A program made the translations under genes and the position numbers. From Halocatena marina (GTDB taxonomy: Archaea; Halobacteriota; Halobacteria; Halobacteriales; Haloarculaceae): a stretch of 64,000 nt of DNA. Positions 45,265 to 54,524 of this stretch are shown here, in pieces. The stretch covers positions 496,001-560,000 of the forward strand of contig NZ_CP109785.1 in NCBI RefSeq assembly GCF_025913575.1, given 5' to 3'. Below the pieces are notes generated by a model. The model saw only the letters and a program-made list of their open reading frames with translations, ran no database searches and had not been told where the DNA came from. How positions within the stretch are numbered: position 1 is the first letter of the stretch; each line of letters opens with the position of its first letter.

Positions 45265-45609
45265 AATCGAGCTAGTGAGCTTCCTCTCGAAGAAAGCGTT
45301 AGACGACACTACCAACGGTCTGACCGTCTCACATACTACCAGTCTTTGCTGTGTGATTCTTTGTCGTGGCTGTCTTCCGAATGAATGAATCACTCTCTAC
45401 GGCTAATAATCAAACATTGGAAAATACACCTCTGCAATCATTACTACACCCGAGTTTTATTCAGCCGATCTCCTTGCTTTCGTGGGTAGATATCATCTGA
45501 TCGTATCGATCACAGATCTGACGCGGAGACACGGAGTGAACGCTTCTGTGATCGGTCTCAAGGCGTCAGTGAACGCATTGTTTATCAGAGACCGAGTTCT
45601 GAAAGAAGT
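45265..45609. other. Intergenic region after cbiQ remnant
   Basis: About 345 nt. Short stretches read SFLSKKALDDTTNGLTVSHT in one frame, but I cannot match them to a known gene. The right half is AT-rich and ends with the promoter region of the potassium/proton antiporter genes. Probably decayed remains of the cbiQ/cbiO region. Confidence 0.35.
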
Positions 45610-46113
45610 ATGACGATCTATGAGGCTGATGTCCCAGGCGTCGGCCACAAATTTGAACTCGAACTCGGGGGAGACAAACGACTAATCGTGCTTATCCACC
45701 ACGACGGTAAGCGAGAAGTCTATCTCCGTCCTGGTGAGAATCAAGACAGTGAAAGACTATTTAGTCTGACGGGAAAGCGAGCACGCCAACTCGGCTCTAT
45801 CCTCGAAGGAGCATACTTCCAACCCGTCGAAATGGACGATATTCAGGTTCCACTGGGCGAAGCGATCATCGAATGGGTCGACGTTAGTCCGTCGGCATCG
45901 TTGGTCGGTCACTCGCTGCGAGACGCTAATATTCGAGAGCAGACCGGGGTTTCCATTATCGCTATTCAACGAGGTGAGGAGACGATCGCGAATCCGCAGC
46001 CGAACAGCACGATCGAGGCTGGCGATATCCTCGTCAGTCTTGGAACGCGTGCTGAACAACGAGCGTTCACCGAGTTAGTCGAGACTGGCGAAACGGACAC
46101 ATCACAGACCTAA
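45610..46113 (+). CDS. K+/H+ antiporter regulatory subunit, KhtT-like
   Basis: A 167-residue cytosolic protein. The C-terminal 75 residues are an RCK_C (TrkA-C) domain: SLVGHSLRDANIREQTGVSI, AIQRGEETIANP, and AGDILVSLGTRAEQRAF. The N-terminal 90 residues (GVGHKFELEL, KREVYLRP) form the extra KhtT-like domain. Such proteins gate the partner antiporter in response to nucleotides or cations. It is followed after 2 nt by the CPA2 antiporter gene, so they form an operon. Confidence 0.85.
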   Translation: MTIYEADVPGVGHKFELELGGDKRLIVLIHHDGKREVYLRPGENQDSERLFSLTGKRARQLGSILEGAYFQPVEMDDIQVPLGEAIIEWVDVSPSASLVGHSLRDANIREQTGVSIIAIQRGEETIANPQPNSTIEAGDILVSLGTRAEQRAFTELVETGETDTSQT

Positions 46114-46115
46114 AA

Positions 46116-47324
46116 ATGGCGGAGACGTTGCTTTTTGAAATTGGCATTGCACTGACAGGTATCGCCGTTGCGGGCGCTGTGGCCAACCGCGTTGGTCTGT
46201 CGGTTATCCCAGCGTACATCATTATTGGAATCCTCATTGGTCCGAACGAGCCCTCTTCAATCGCAGGAATTTCGCTCACGCTCGTGGAACATCGGGAGTT
46301 TATCGATATCGTTGCGGAACTTGGAATTGTGTTCCTTCTGTTCTTTCTCGGGCTCGAATTTAGCATCTCGCAGCTGTTGAGCGATCGTCGACGAATCGCT
46401 ACAATTGGGAGTGTTGACTTTCTCATCAATTTCAGTCTCGGGATTGGTCTTGGCGTCGCGTTCGGCTACACACTTCTCGAAACGCTATTTCTCGCTGGGA
46501 TTGTCTATATCTCTTCGAGTGCCGTTATCTCGAAAGCACTCATCGAGAGTGGGTGGGTTGCAAATCCTGAAAGTGGTCCCATTCTGGGTACGTTGGTGTT
46601 CGAAGATATCGCAATTGCGATCTATCTGGCGCTTCTCTCGGCGGTTGCCGTGGGAGAAGGGACACTGGTTGATGCTGCCGTCTCTGTCGGGATCGCGTTC
46701 GTGTTTCTTGGTGGGCTAACACTCACTGCGTGGTACGGATCGGATGCTATCGAGCAAATTTTCAGGGCCGATTCGGACGAACTATTTTTGCTGCGTATTC
46801 TTGGGGTGACGACGCTCATCGCAGGATTTGCGCTCACCCTTGGGCTGAGCGAGGCGGTGACTGCCTTCTTTGTCGGTACCGCATTCAGCGAAACCGACCA
46901 CATTGAACGGATCGAGGCTGTCGTCGCACCAGCACGTGACTTCTTTGCAGCCGTCTTTTTCTTCGCAATCGGTTTGACAACTGAAGTCACTCTTCTCACG
47001 GGACTCGTCTGGTTGCTGCTCGCAGCGGTCCTCATAACAACCGTTGGAAAGATACTTAGTGGATCACTATCCGGACAGATCTATCAGCTCGATCGACTGC
47101 GATCGGTGCGCGTCGGGTTCGGACTGGTGCCACGCGGTGAATTCTCCCTGGTAATTGCTGCCCTCGCAACGAGTGTCGGAACAGGCGCACTTCAGTCCGT
47201 GATTCCAGCGTTCGCTGTTGGCTACGTGCTCATCATGAGTATCGTAGGCACTCTGCTCATTCAAAACGCTGATCGCATCTCCCACGAGATAGTGAGTCTT
47301 TCACAAACGGTGATACCCGACTGA
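46116..47324 (+). CDS. CPA2-family monovalent cation/proton antiporter
   Basis: A 402-residue membrane protein with 12-13 helices of the Na+/H+ exchanger fold. The family marker FLLFFLGLEFS (helix near residue 75) and the ion-site pair in SSSAVISKAL and GTLVFEDIAIAIYLA (with Asp) are visible. It lacks the C-terminal RCK_N domain of KefB/C, which is consistent with a separate regulatory partner upstream, as in KhtTU of Bacillus. In a halophile this should serve K+ homeostasis or pH control. Substrate is by family resemblance. Confidence 0.87.
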   Translation: MAETLLFEIGIALTGIAVAGAVANRVGLSVIPAYIIIGILIGPNEPSSIAGISLTLVEHREFIDIVAELGIVFLLFFLGLEFSISQLLSDRRRIATIGSVDFLINFSLGIGLGVAFGYTLLETLFLAGIVYISSSAVISKALIESGWVANPESGPILGTLVFEDIAIAIYLALLSAVAVGEGTLVDAAVSVGIAFVFLGGLTLTAWYGSDAIEQIFRADSDELFLLRILGVTTLIAGFALTLGLSEAVTAFFVGTAFSETDHIERIEAVVAPARDFFAAVFFFAIGLTTEVTLLTGLVWLLLAAVLITTVGKILSGSLSGQIYQLDRLRSVRVGFGLVPRGEFSLVIAALATSVGTGALQSVIPAFAVGYVLIMSIVGTLLIQNADRISHEIVSLSQTVIPD

Positions 47325-47628
47325 TGGCCACAGATACAGAGTAGCTCATCACGCCTGCGCGTTATCCGATTCCACTCGTTTTCGATGCTGCTGACGCTCT
47401 GATTACAACACTACGTATATCGATTACAGTCACATCTGCAAATCGATATGAGTCGAGATATCGCGATGCGAACTACTTTGAGAAATTTCTGACAAGCACG
47501 GGATAACACAGCTACTATGTTCAGTGACAACACCTAACACATCCTATGCCGTAGAGGAACTAACGCTCGCTGTGTCGCGGGCCGGGGTCGATGGCGTGTC
47601 GAGACGAGCGTCAGAGACGGTGTCCATC
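47325..47628. other. Intergenic region upstream of the FAD oxidoreductase
   Basis: 304 nt. A continuous frame extends the oxidoreductase back to 47524, but these 35 codons are poor in acidic residues and precede a better ATG at 47629. The AT-rich part near 47410-47500 is a plausible promoter region. No other gene seen. Confidence 0.35.
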
Positions 47629-49020
47629 ATGACTACAACAGTAACAGACGTCGATGAAACAGCCGTCAGAGACTTCGAAGAAACATTTCGAGGCGAACTG
47701 ATCCGACCCGTCGATCCAGCGTTTGATGAAGCGCGGACGATCTATAACGCGATGATCGACAAGCGTCCGGGGATGATTGCGACGTGTACGGACGTCGCGG
47801 ACGTGATTGAAGCGGTGAACTTCGGCCGCGATCACGACCTCAATATCGCAGTCCGCGGCGGTGGCCACAATGGCCCAGGTCTCGCTTTAGTGGATGATGG
47901 GTTGGTCATTGACCTCTCCGAGATGACCGGTCTCCGCGTCGATCCTGAGGCAAGAACTGTGCGCGTCGAAGCCGGTTGTACGTGGGGTGACGTCGACCAT
48001 GCCACGCATGCCTTTGGCTTGGCTACAGTCAGTGGGGTTATCTCCACAACCGGGGTTGGTGGACTGACTCTTGGCGGTGGACACGGCTATCTGACTCGCA
48101 TGTACGGGCTGACTATTGACAATCTCCTCAGCGCCGATGTCGTATTGGCCGACGGACGGTTCGTGCACGCGAGTGCGGACGAGCATCCGGATCTGTTCTG
48201 GGCGCTGCGCGGTGGAGGTGGGAACTTCGGTGTCGTCACCTCCTTTGAGTTCCGACTTCATCCAGTGGATACGGTCGTTGCCGGACCGCTGTTCTGGCCG
48301 CTCGACGAACTTGAAACCACCATGCGTTGGTATCGTGACTGGCTCGCGCAGGCTCCAGAGGACGTGTACGCCTTTTATTTAGTCGCAGAGGTACCAGGCG
48401 ACCCGTTTCCAGAGGAAATTCACGGCGAGAATGTCTGTGGTCTCATGTGGTGCTATCTGGGTCCGGAAGAGCGAGTCAAAGCAGTGACTCAACCAGCGCG
48501 GGAGGTGGCAGAACCACTGTTCGAGCATATCGGAGCGATGCCCTATCCGGCACTACAAAGCATGTTCGATGCGCTCTATCCACCTGGGGATCAGTGGTAC
48601 TGGAAAGGGAACTTCGTGCGCGAGTTGAGCGACGAAGCTATCGCCGAGCACCGACGGTTCGCTAACGTGCCGACCGCTCAATCAACGATGCATCTCTACC
48701 CGGTTAATGGCGCTGTGCACCGTGTCGGTACGGATGAGACGGCGTGGAGCTACCGCGACGCAAACTGGTCGATGGTCATCGCGGGCGTCGATCCGGATCC
48801 AGACAACAAAGAAACGATCACAGAGTGGACCCGTGATTACTGGCAGGCGCTGTACGAGCATTCGGCGGACGGTGCGTACATCAACTTCATGATGGAAGAA
48901 GGGATGGATCGGATCCGGGCAACCTACGGTTCCAACTACGAACGACTCCGGGAAATCAAGACCAAATACGACCCGAACAACGTCTTCCACGTGAATCAGA
49001 ACATCGAACCAGCAACCTAG
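47629..49020 (+). CDS. FAD-linked oxidase (PCMH fold, berberine-bridge-like)
   Basis: A 463-residue protein from MTTTVTDVDETAV. The N-terminal FAD-binding PCMH domain has RGGGHNGPGLALVDDG (residues 66-81), whose His is the usual site of covalent flavin attachment, and GVISTTGVGGLTLGGGHGYL near residue 140. In that second loop the Cys used for a second covalent bond in berberine-bridge enzymes is absent. The C-terminus ends in the BBE motif KYDPNNVFHVNQNI. Typical members oxidise alcohols, sugars or alkaloid-like compounds; the substrate here is unknown. No signal peptide, so cytosolic. Monocistronic. Confidence 0.85.
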   Translation: MTTTVTDVDETAVRDFEETFRGELIRPVDPAFDEARTIYNAMIDKRPGMIATCTDVADVIEAVNFGRDHDLNIAVRGGGHNGPGLALVDDGLVIDLSEMTGLRVDPEARTVRVEAGCTWGDVDHATHAFGLATVSGVISTTGVGGLTLGGGHGYLTRMYGLTIDNLLSADVVLADGRFVHASADEHPDLFWALRGGGGNFGVVTSFEFRLHPVDTVVAGPLFWPLDELETTMRWYRDWLAQAPEDVYAFYLVAEVPGDPFPEEIHGENVCGLMWCYLGPEERVKAVTQPAREVAEPLFEHIGAMPYPALQSMFDALYPPGDQWYWKGNFVRELSDEAIAEHRRFANVPTAQSTMHLYPVNGAVHRVGTDETAWSYRDANWSMVIAGVDPDPDNKETITEWTRDYWQALYEHSADGAYINFMMEEGMDRIRATYGSNYERLREIKTKYDPNNVFHVNQNIEPAT

Positions 49021-49425
49021 GTTGGATCGACCGGCAGTAGATGCCAGTGGCTTCGAGCGCGAAACCCACCGCATTCGGATCGAACACGCAGCTCACGATT
49101 GCAGTCGGCAGTACTGCTCGGCGTGACGTTCTGAGGGCTATGAAAATAGAATTTTGATCACCAGTAGTCGTTCTTTGACGGTGAGCGATACGCAGTGATG
49201 ATTTGGCTTTCTGCCCGATGAAGAATGCGATTAATCACAGACTTGTTCCCGTTCCACACATCCTCCTACAGTCGATCGTGTACTCGCTCGTTTGTGCCGA
49301 TTATGCAATCTAGTAGCGTTAATGTGAAGTAGTGCTTACCGTGAACATGTTGCCGTGGTTTCGACGATACCGGCGAATTCATTCAACATAAGGGTTAAAT
49401 ATTGTAGTAGTATATATTTAACTAG
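49021..49425. other. Intergenic region without a recognised gene
   Basis: 405 nt between the FAD oxidase and an ArsR-type regulator. AT-rich tract at 49395-49420 (taaatattgtagtagtatatatttaac) contains the regulator's likely TATA element. Short frames such as one at 49349 lack any family resemblance. Confidence 0.35.
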
Positions 49426-49761
49426 ATGGTTGAACAATCGGTAGACGACCATGATCTTGATGCGATATTTCAAGCATTAGCTCATCCGACCCGTCGGGCG
49501 CTTCTCGAACAACTTGCCAGTGGACCCGCGAGCGTTGGTGAGTTGGCAGAGCCACACGACATTTCCTTAGCGGCAGTGTCGAAGCATCTGCACGTTTTGG
49601 AGGACGCTGGTTTGCTTGAGATTGAAGAAGACGGCCGTGTTCGTCGCTGTCATCTTGATGCTGCTCCACTTAGCGCAGCGTTCGGTTGGCTGACCCGATA
49701 TCGTCTCTTCTGGGAAGACCGACTCGACGCGCTCGCCACCCATCTGGAGAACGAAACGTGA
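49426..49761 (+). CDS. ArsR-family winged-helix regulator
   Basis: A 111-residue HTH_5/HTH_20-type protein. DAIFQALAHPTRRALLEQLA opens the domain, SVGELAEPHDISLAAVSKHL is the helix-turn-helix, and HVLEDAGLLEIEEDGRVRRC the intact wing, in contrast to the arsR at 40815. No metal-binding cysteine pair is present (only Cys near residue 80), so it resembles the SdpR-type regulators that commonly precede an AHSA1/SRPBCC gene. Here only an 11-codon frame (MTDKTAVVKGR) overlaps its stop before termination, so the usual partner seems lost. Confidence 0.83.
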   Translation: MVEQSVDDHDLDAIFQALAHPTRRALLEQLASGPASVGELAEPHDISLAAVSKHLHVLEDAGLLEIEEDGRVRRCHLDAAPLSAAFGWLTRYRLFWEDRLDALATHLENET

Positions 49762-50157
49762 CAGACAAAACTGCTGTTGTGAAGGGTCGATGAAATCTGC
49801 CTCTGATGAGTGACAATCGGTGGAGGGTCGTACTCGATAGTATCGACGACAGATTGAGGATGAACCGACGCGGCTGAGATCAGACTAACACCGTTGCTCG
49901 ATATTTTGTGTAGGTATCGTATCTTTCCACAGATGATGCTGGCTAAATAATGAAATAAAACAATCATGTCTTCGAAATCCTATACAACTAATAATGTCTC
50001 TTTCTACCCTCGTTGGCCGTTCGAGCGGAGTCTACAGACAGTTACTATTGACATGGCGCATTGGAGATCTTCGGTATTTGTTATGTCACTATATGGGTGA
50101 GTAGGCAAGGGGGAGAAATGAACACTTATTCGTATCGAGGACGTTATTCTGAGTAGC
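49762..50157. other. Intergenic region, possible decayed partner gene
   Basis: 396 nt. A GTG overlapping the regulator stop begins MTDKTAVVKGR and stops at once; AHSA1/SRPBCC partners of such regulators typically begin MTDKT-like, so this may be a cut-down remnant. The remainder is AT-rich at 49900-50000. A TATA-like ttattcg near 50127-50133 precedes rdfA by about 25 nt. Confidence 0.35.
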
Positions 50158-50841
50158 ATGAGCGAACAACGGGACGGGACCGAACCCAGTTTAACAGAAT
50201 CCAACAGGTCACATACGGCCAGTAAGGTCGGCCGTGTACTCGTTGAGTACGACCTTGAGGACCTCGGGCAGACGATGGAGGCGCGGTGGACGGGAGACGA
50301 GGACGAACGATACAGCCTCCGAGAGCTTGCAAACTGGTTGAACAAGCACCTCCTCGAAGTAGCGATGGTTCGTGCAGGTCGTCAACCACTCGATGGTGAA
50401 GTAGATAACGTCTATCGTCTCCTCACAGGCGACGATGTGAGTAGTGGTGTCCGCACGCAGGCACGAAATGATCTCAAGCGTGACGGCGTAGCGATTGATG
50501 ATCTTGAACGAGATTTCGTCTCGCATCAAGCAATCCACACGTACCTCACAAAATACCGCGGTGCGCGTCACTCCAAGCCAACGGCTGCCGACCGGGACCG
50601 AGTTGAGAGCGTCACACAGGCGATCCAGCGTCTCTCTCACCGAACCCTGCGCGTCACCGAAGACAACCTTTCTACTCTTGAGAACACTGACCGACTCCTG
50701 ATCGGTGATTTCGATGTTCTCGTCGATGTTACAGTCACATGTCAGAATTGTGGGACTCGATACGATGTTGTCGAGCTCCTCGAGAGAGGCCACTGTGACT
50801 GTGAAACGGCGGGTGAGGAGTCCGTTGAATCGATTGACTGA
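50158..50841 (+). CDS. rdfA: Rod-determining factor RdfA
   Basis: A 227-residue protein. SHTASKVGRVLVEYDLEDLG near the N-terminus, GDEDERYSLRELANWLNKHL (about residues 45-65) and the VDNVYRLLTGDDVSSGVR segment are recognisable from haloarchaeal RdfA proteins. The C-terminus has a likely zinc knuckle: CQNCGTRYDVVELLERGHC followed by DC. In Haloferax volcanii RdfA is reported to be required for rod-shaped cells. It is followed by the SMC-related gene after about 105 nt. Molecular role is not established; the Cys pairs hint at nucleic-acid or protein binding. Confidence 0.85.
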   Translation: MSEQRDGTEPSLTESNRSHTASKVGRVLVEYDLEDLGQTMEARWTGDEDERYSLRELANWLNKHLLEVAMVRAGRQPLDGEVDNVYRLLTGDDVSSGVRTQARNDLKRDGVAIDDLERDFVSHQAIHTYLTKYRGARHSKPTAADRDRVESVTQAIQRLSHRTLRVTEDNLSTLENTDRLLIGDFDVLVDVTVTCQNCGTRYDVVELLERGHCDCETAGEESVESID

Positions 50842-50912
50842 ACGGTTCCGTTACGAAATTACGCCTGTAACTCTATCAGTTCACACTGCTTCTTCTCCGG
50901 ACGCGAGTCTGA

Positions 50913-50920
50913 GGAGTTAA
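50913..50920 (+). promoter_or_regulatory. TATA-like element before the SMC-related gene
   Basis: The A/T run gttaaata ends 25 nt before the ATG at 50946, the spacing of a leaderless haloarchaeal gene. It favours MSASQIEAEK as the start over the ATG at 50925 and implies that the gene can be transcribed apart from rdfA. Confidence 0.45.
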
Positions 50921-50945
50921 ATAGATGGCCCTCGGAATGCCGTCT

Positions 50946-52910
50946 ATGAGTGCATCACAGATAGAAGCGGAGAAGATGCAGCTCTCTGTTGAAAACATTG
51001 GGGGTATCGATGGTACGACCGTCGAGTTCACGCCGGGAGTAACTGCTCTTGCCGGTCGGAACGCCACGAACCGCACTTCGTTGTTGCAGGCGATTATGGC
51101 GGCATTCGGCAGCGATCACGTTTCGCTGAAAGGTGATGCCGATCAGGGACAGGTCGACATGACGATCGGCGATACGACCTACACCCGAACACTAGAACGG
51201 CGCAACGGAACGATCGTGACTGGCGGCAATCCGTATCTCGACGATACGGAACTCGCAGATTTGTTTGCGTTCCTGCTTGAGTCAAACGAAGCCCGTCAAG
51301 CAGTCGCTCGGAGCGATGATCTGCGAGAGCTGATCATGCGGCCAGTCGATACGGACGCCATTCAGGCAGAGATCGAGCAACTCGAAGCTGAGCAACGTGA
51401 GATCGAGTCCAATCTCGAAGATCTCGATTCGCTCGCGGATCGTCTGCCCGAACTCGAGGAGCGCCGTACAACTCTCAGCGAACAGATTGAGAAGAAACGA
51501 GCGGAGCTCGAAGAGAAAGAGACGGAGTTGGCAGAAGCCGACGCTGATGTCGAGGATAGTCGAGCGGACAAACGCGAACTCGAAGAGACGCTCGACGATC
51601 TACACGACGCTCGAGCATCGCTCGACGATACCCGATTTGAGCTCGATACACAGCGTGAGAGTCTCGAAGCCCTCCGCGAAGAACGAGCCGAGGTGCAAGG
51701 CGAACTCGACGAGCTACCAGAGACGCCTGTCGGGGATATTGAAGAGATCAACACCGAGATCGGGCGACTACGTGACCGTCTACGGACGATCGATACGACG
51801 GTTAATGAGCTCCAAACGATTATTCAGTTTAACGAGGAGATGCTCGAAGGGACAAGTCGAGAGATCATCGACTCCCTCCGAAATGACGTTGGAAACAGCG
51901 AATCGGAATCCGAGGCGATCACCGACCAACTCGTTGAAGACTCGGAAAATGTCGTCTGCTGGACGTGTGGGAGTGAGGTTCCGAAAGCAGAGATTGAGGG
52001 AACACTCGACCGATTGCAAAAGCTCCGTTCGGAAACGTTCGAAGAGCGAAACGAGCTCCGAAGCAGCATCGACGATCTACAGAGTGACAAAAACACGCTC
52101 GAAGATCATCAACGAAAACGTGACCGGCTCGATCGACGAATCGAACAGATCGAAAACGAACTTGAAGACCGAGAAGACCGGATTGAGGAGCTGATCTCAA
52201 CACGAGAAGACCTCGAATCGGAGATCGAGCGACTCGAAGAGGATGTCGATGATCTTCAGGAGGAGGACTACAGCGACATTCTCGATCTGCACAAAGAAGC
52301 CAACCAGCTCGAATTCGAACTCGGTCGGATCCAGAGCGATCGAGAGTCAGTCGATTCGAAGATCGACGGTATCGAGGACCGACTCGAACAGCGCGAATCC
52401 CTCAAAGAGCGACGGGATGAAGTGCATACGGAACTCGCAGATCTTCGAACGCGGATTGAGCAGATCGAAGAACAGGCGATCGAACAGTTCAACGAGCACA
52501 TGGAGACCGTCCTCGATCTGCTCGAATACGCCAACCTCGAACGCATCTGGATCGAACGCACCGAACATCAAGTCAGCCAAGGTCGACGAACAGTTTCGCA
52601 ACGCACGTTCGATCTTCACGTTATCCGCAGTACGGACTCAGGAGCAGCCTACGAGGATACGGTCGACCACCTCTCAGAGAGTGAGCGCGAAGTAACTGGA
52701 CTCGTGTTCGCACTCGCGGGCTATCTCGTCCACGAAGTTCACGAATCGGTGCCAATCATGCTGCTGGACTCGCTCGAAGCGATCGATTCCGACCGCATCG
52801 CTGCGCTTATCGAGTACGTCGCCGACCATGCTGACTATCTCGTTGTTGCACTCCTGCCAGAGGATGCAAGCGCCCTTGATCAGGACTACCAGCGCGTGAC
52901 CGAGATCTGA
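50946..52910 (+). CDS. Archaea-specific SMC-related protein
   Basis: A 654-residue RecF/SMC-like ATPase. The N-terminal lobe includes VENIGGIDGTTVEFTPGVTA and a divergent Walker A, LAGRNATNRTSLLQAIMAAF, where the canonical G-K-S/T is N-R-T; this is how I remember the family. Residues about 145-560 are heptad-like coiled coil (LEERRTTLSEQIEKKRAELE) broken by a Cys-x-x-Cys hinge (VVCWTCGSEV near residue 340). The C-terminal lobe has LSESEREVTGLVFALAGYLV and the Walker-B-like MLLDSLEAID. Paired with RdfA it probably acts on chromosome organisation or cell shape. Confidence 0.87.
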   Translation: MSASQIEAEKMQLSVENIGGIDGTTVEFTPGVTALAGRNATNRTSLLQAIMAAFGSDHVSLKGDADQGQVDMTIGDTTYTRTLERRNGTIVTGGNPYLDDTELADLFAFLLESNEARQAVARSDDLRELIMRPVDTDAIQAEIEQLEAEQREIESNLEDLDSLADRLPELEERRTTLSEQIEKKRAELEEKETELAEADADVEDSRADKRELEETLDDLHDARASLDDTRFELDTQRESLEALREERAEVQGELDELPETPVGDIEEINTEIGRLRDRLRTIDTTVNELQTIIQFNEEMLEGTSREIIDSLRNDVGNSESESEAITDQLVEDSENVVCWTCGSEVPKAEIEGTLDRLQKLRSETFEERNELRSSIDDLQSDKNTLEDHQRKRDRLDRRIEQIENELEDREDRIEELISTREDLESEIERLEEDVDDLQEEDYSDILDLHKEANQLEFELGRIQSDRESVDSKIDGIEDRLEQRESLKERRDEVHTELADLRTRIEQIEEQAIEQFNEHMETVLDLLEYANLERIWIERTEHQVSQGRRTVSQRTFDLHVIRSTDSGAAYEDTVDHLSESEREVTGLVFALAGYLVHEVHESVPIMLLDSLEAIDSDRIAALIEYVADHADYLVVALLPEDASALDQDYQRVTEI

Positions 52911-53218
52911 ACTGCGTCAATCGTTGTTGTCTGGTGTATTTGTGGCAGCGTCTGACGTTAAAACACTTCAACACAAATAGCTGGATATTCGAAGCATATA
53001 GTTATCAATATATGTCAGGAAAAAGCCAATTGATAGCGAGAGCACAATCGATACAACGTGTAGGTTCGGATGCCCTCCGTTGTGGTTCGAAAAGCACATC
53101 GATATATACCGAGCGATGAGAGGCGTCTGATATGTGCGATGGTGAGGATGCTGGATCGGACAGTGCAGACGTGCATTCCGGGACTTCCCGGGCAAGGTCT
53201 TCGTCCGGTGGTTCTCGT
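52911..53218. other. Intergenic region upstream of the beta-helix lipoprotein
   Basis: 308 nt. A continuous frame reaches back to 53132, but the extra 29 codons before MVSRRGAIRS lack the Tat signal pattern, so I treat them as non-coding or leader. AT-rich around 52970-53110, with tatataccga near 53101 as a candidate TATA element. No other gene. Confidence 0.35.
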
Positions 53219-54331
53219 ATGGTGTCTCGACGCGGGGCGATTCGTAGTCTCCTCGCCGTGGGTCTCGCCTCGAACACTGCGTTGAGTGGCTGCCTGTACA
53301 TAGCAGGTGCCGACCGTGTCAAAGAGCCGCTCGTGTTCGTTTCTCGAAAGAACCGCATTACAGCTGAGGATGCAACCCACGTCGTGCGCACGATAGACGA
53401 GCTTCGGTCGGCGCTCTCCGAGCGCGGAGCAACGGTCTGGCTTCCGAGTGATGTTAAAATACGCTTCGAAGACACTACTACGACACCGGTACCGATCGCA
53501 TCGAACGTCACACTTGCGAGCGATCGAGGAGTTGATGGTGGACAAGGCGCGCTCATCGAGAGCACAGCGTATCATCCGACCATCTTTCAGTCGCGCAAGT
53601 CAGACATTCGTGTGACAGGTATTCGAATAAAGGGACCCCAGATGGAGTACTTCGATCCACGAACGAAATCCAAAGCAGAATCAGCGTTCTACGCGCGTGC
53701 ATTCGAATTCATCGGGAACGGAATCGAGATTGATCACTGCGAACTGTTCGGTTGGACGAGTGCTGCAGTTAGTCTCGGTGGACAAGACGATCCAACTGAA
53801 TCCCGGATCCATCACAATTCGATCCATCACAACCAGATGCAAACGCTCGGATACGGGCTCGATATACGGAACGGCACTCATCTCATCGAATGGAACTACT
53901 TTGATCGGAATCGACACTCGGTCGCCGGATTCGGCCATCGACAGAACGGATACGAGGCACGATTCAACGTGGTTGGGCCCCACGCCGTGCGTCACGCGTT
54001 TGATATGCACGGACTGAGTGAGAATCTCTCGGGATACTCAGGACCACTAGCGGGGAAATACCTCCGGGTGCATCACAACGTGTTCGAACTTACTGACGCC
54101 GCTGCCGTCGTGCTCCGGGGAATCTCAGACCGTCCGTCGTGGGTGCGAGAGAACTGGTGTGCAGCGGTTCCGCTCCTCGAACTCAAGGGTCGACGCTCGA
54201 TTATCCGTCAGACACACGCCGATGCTCCCGAAAAATTTCAAGTGACTGATAATCACTTCGGACCGAAAGCAGTCAAACGCGGGCGTAGCTGGCTTCTTGA
54301 GCACGATACGAGCGTTCGCTACGAGTACTGA
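53219..54331 (+). CDS. Tat-exported lipoprotein with parallel beta-helix fold
   Basis: A 370-residue protein from MVSRRGAIRSLLAVGLASNT. The Tat motif SRRGAIRS is followed by a lipobox ALSGC (Cys about residue 24), so the mature protein is probably a lipid-anchored surface protein. The body shows pectate-lyase-like rungs: VPIASNVTLASDRG, DIRVTGIRIKGPQM, GIEIDHCELFGW, SRIHHNSIHHNQMQ, HLIEWNYFDRNRHSVAGFGH. Family members may bind or cleave polysaccharide; no catalytic set is assigned. It follows the shape genes on the same strand after a gap, so a functional link is unproven. Confidence 0.78.
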   Translation: MVSRRGAIRSLLAVGLASNTALSGCLYIAGADRVKEPLVFVSRKNRITAEDATHVVRTIDELRSALSERGATVWLPSDVKIRFEDTTTTPVPIASNVTLASDRGVDGGQGALIESTAYHPTIFQSRKSDIRVTGIRIKGPQMEYFDPRTKSKAESAFYARAFEFIGNGIEIDHCELFGWTSAAVSLGGQDDPTESRIHHNSIHHNQMQTLGYGLDIRNGTHLIEWNYFDRNRHSVAGFGHRQNGYEARFNVVGPHAVRHAFDMHGLSENLSGYSGPLAGKYLRVHHNVFELTDAAAVVLRGISDRPSWVRENWCAAVPLLELKGRRSIIRQTHADAPEKFQVTDNHFGPKAVKRGRSWLLEHDTSVRYEY

Positions 54332-54524
54332 GGGTCTGTCATCTCGAATCGATGTTCGTGTTGTACTATGATGAGATATCATCTGCGATATAGGGATTGG
54401 TTGTTGGGTAATGTATCCTCAATTCTGCAGCTGAGATTGTGAGACGGCACGTCGCGTCGATGAATTCGTCATCTTGGTTCAGTCGGTGTACGACGTAGTA
54501 GACAACGGAGATTGGATCCTCTCA

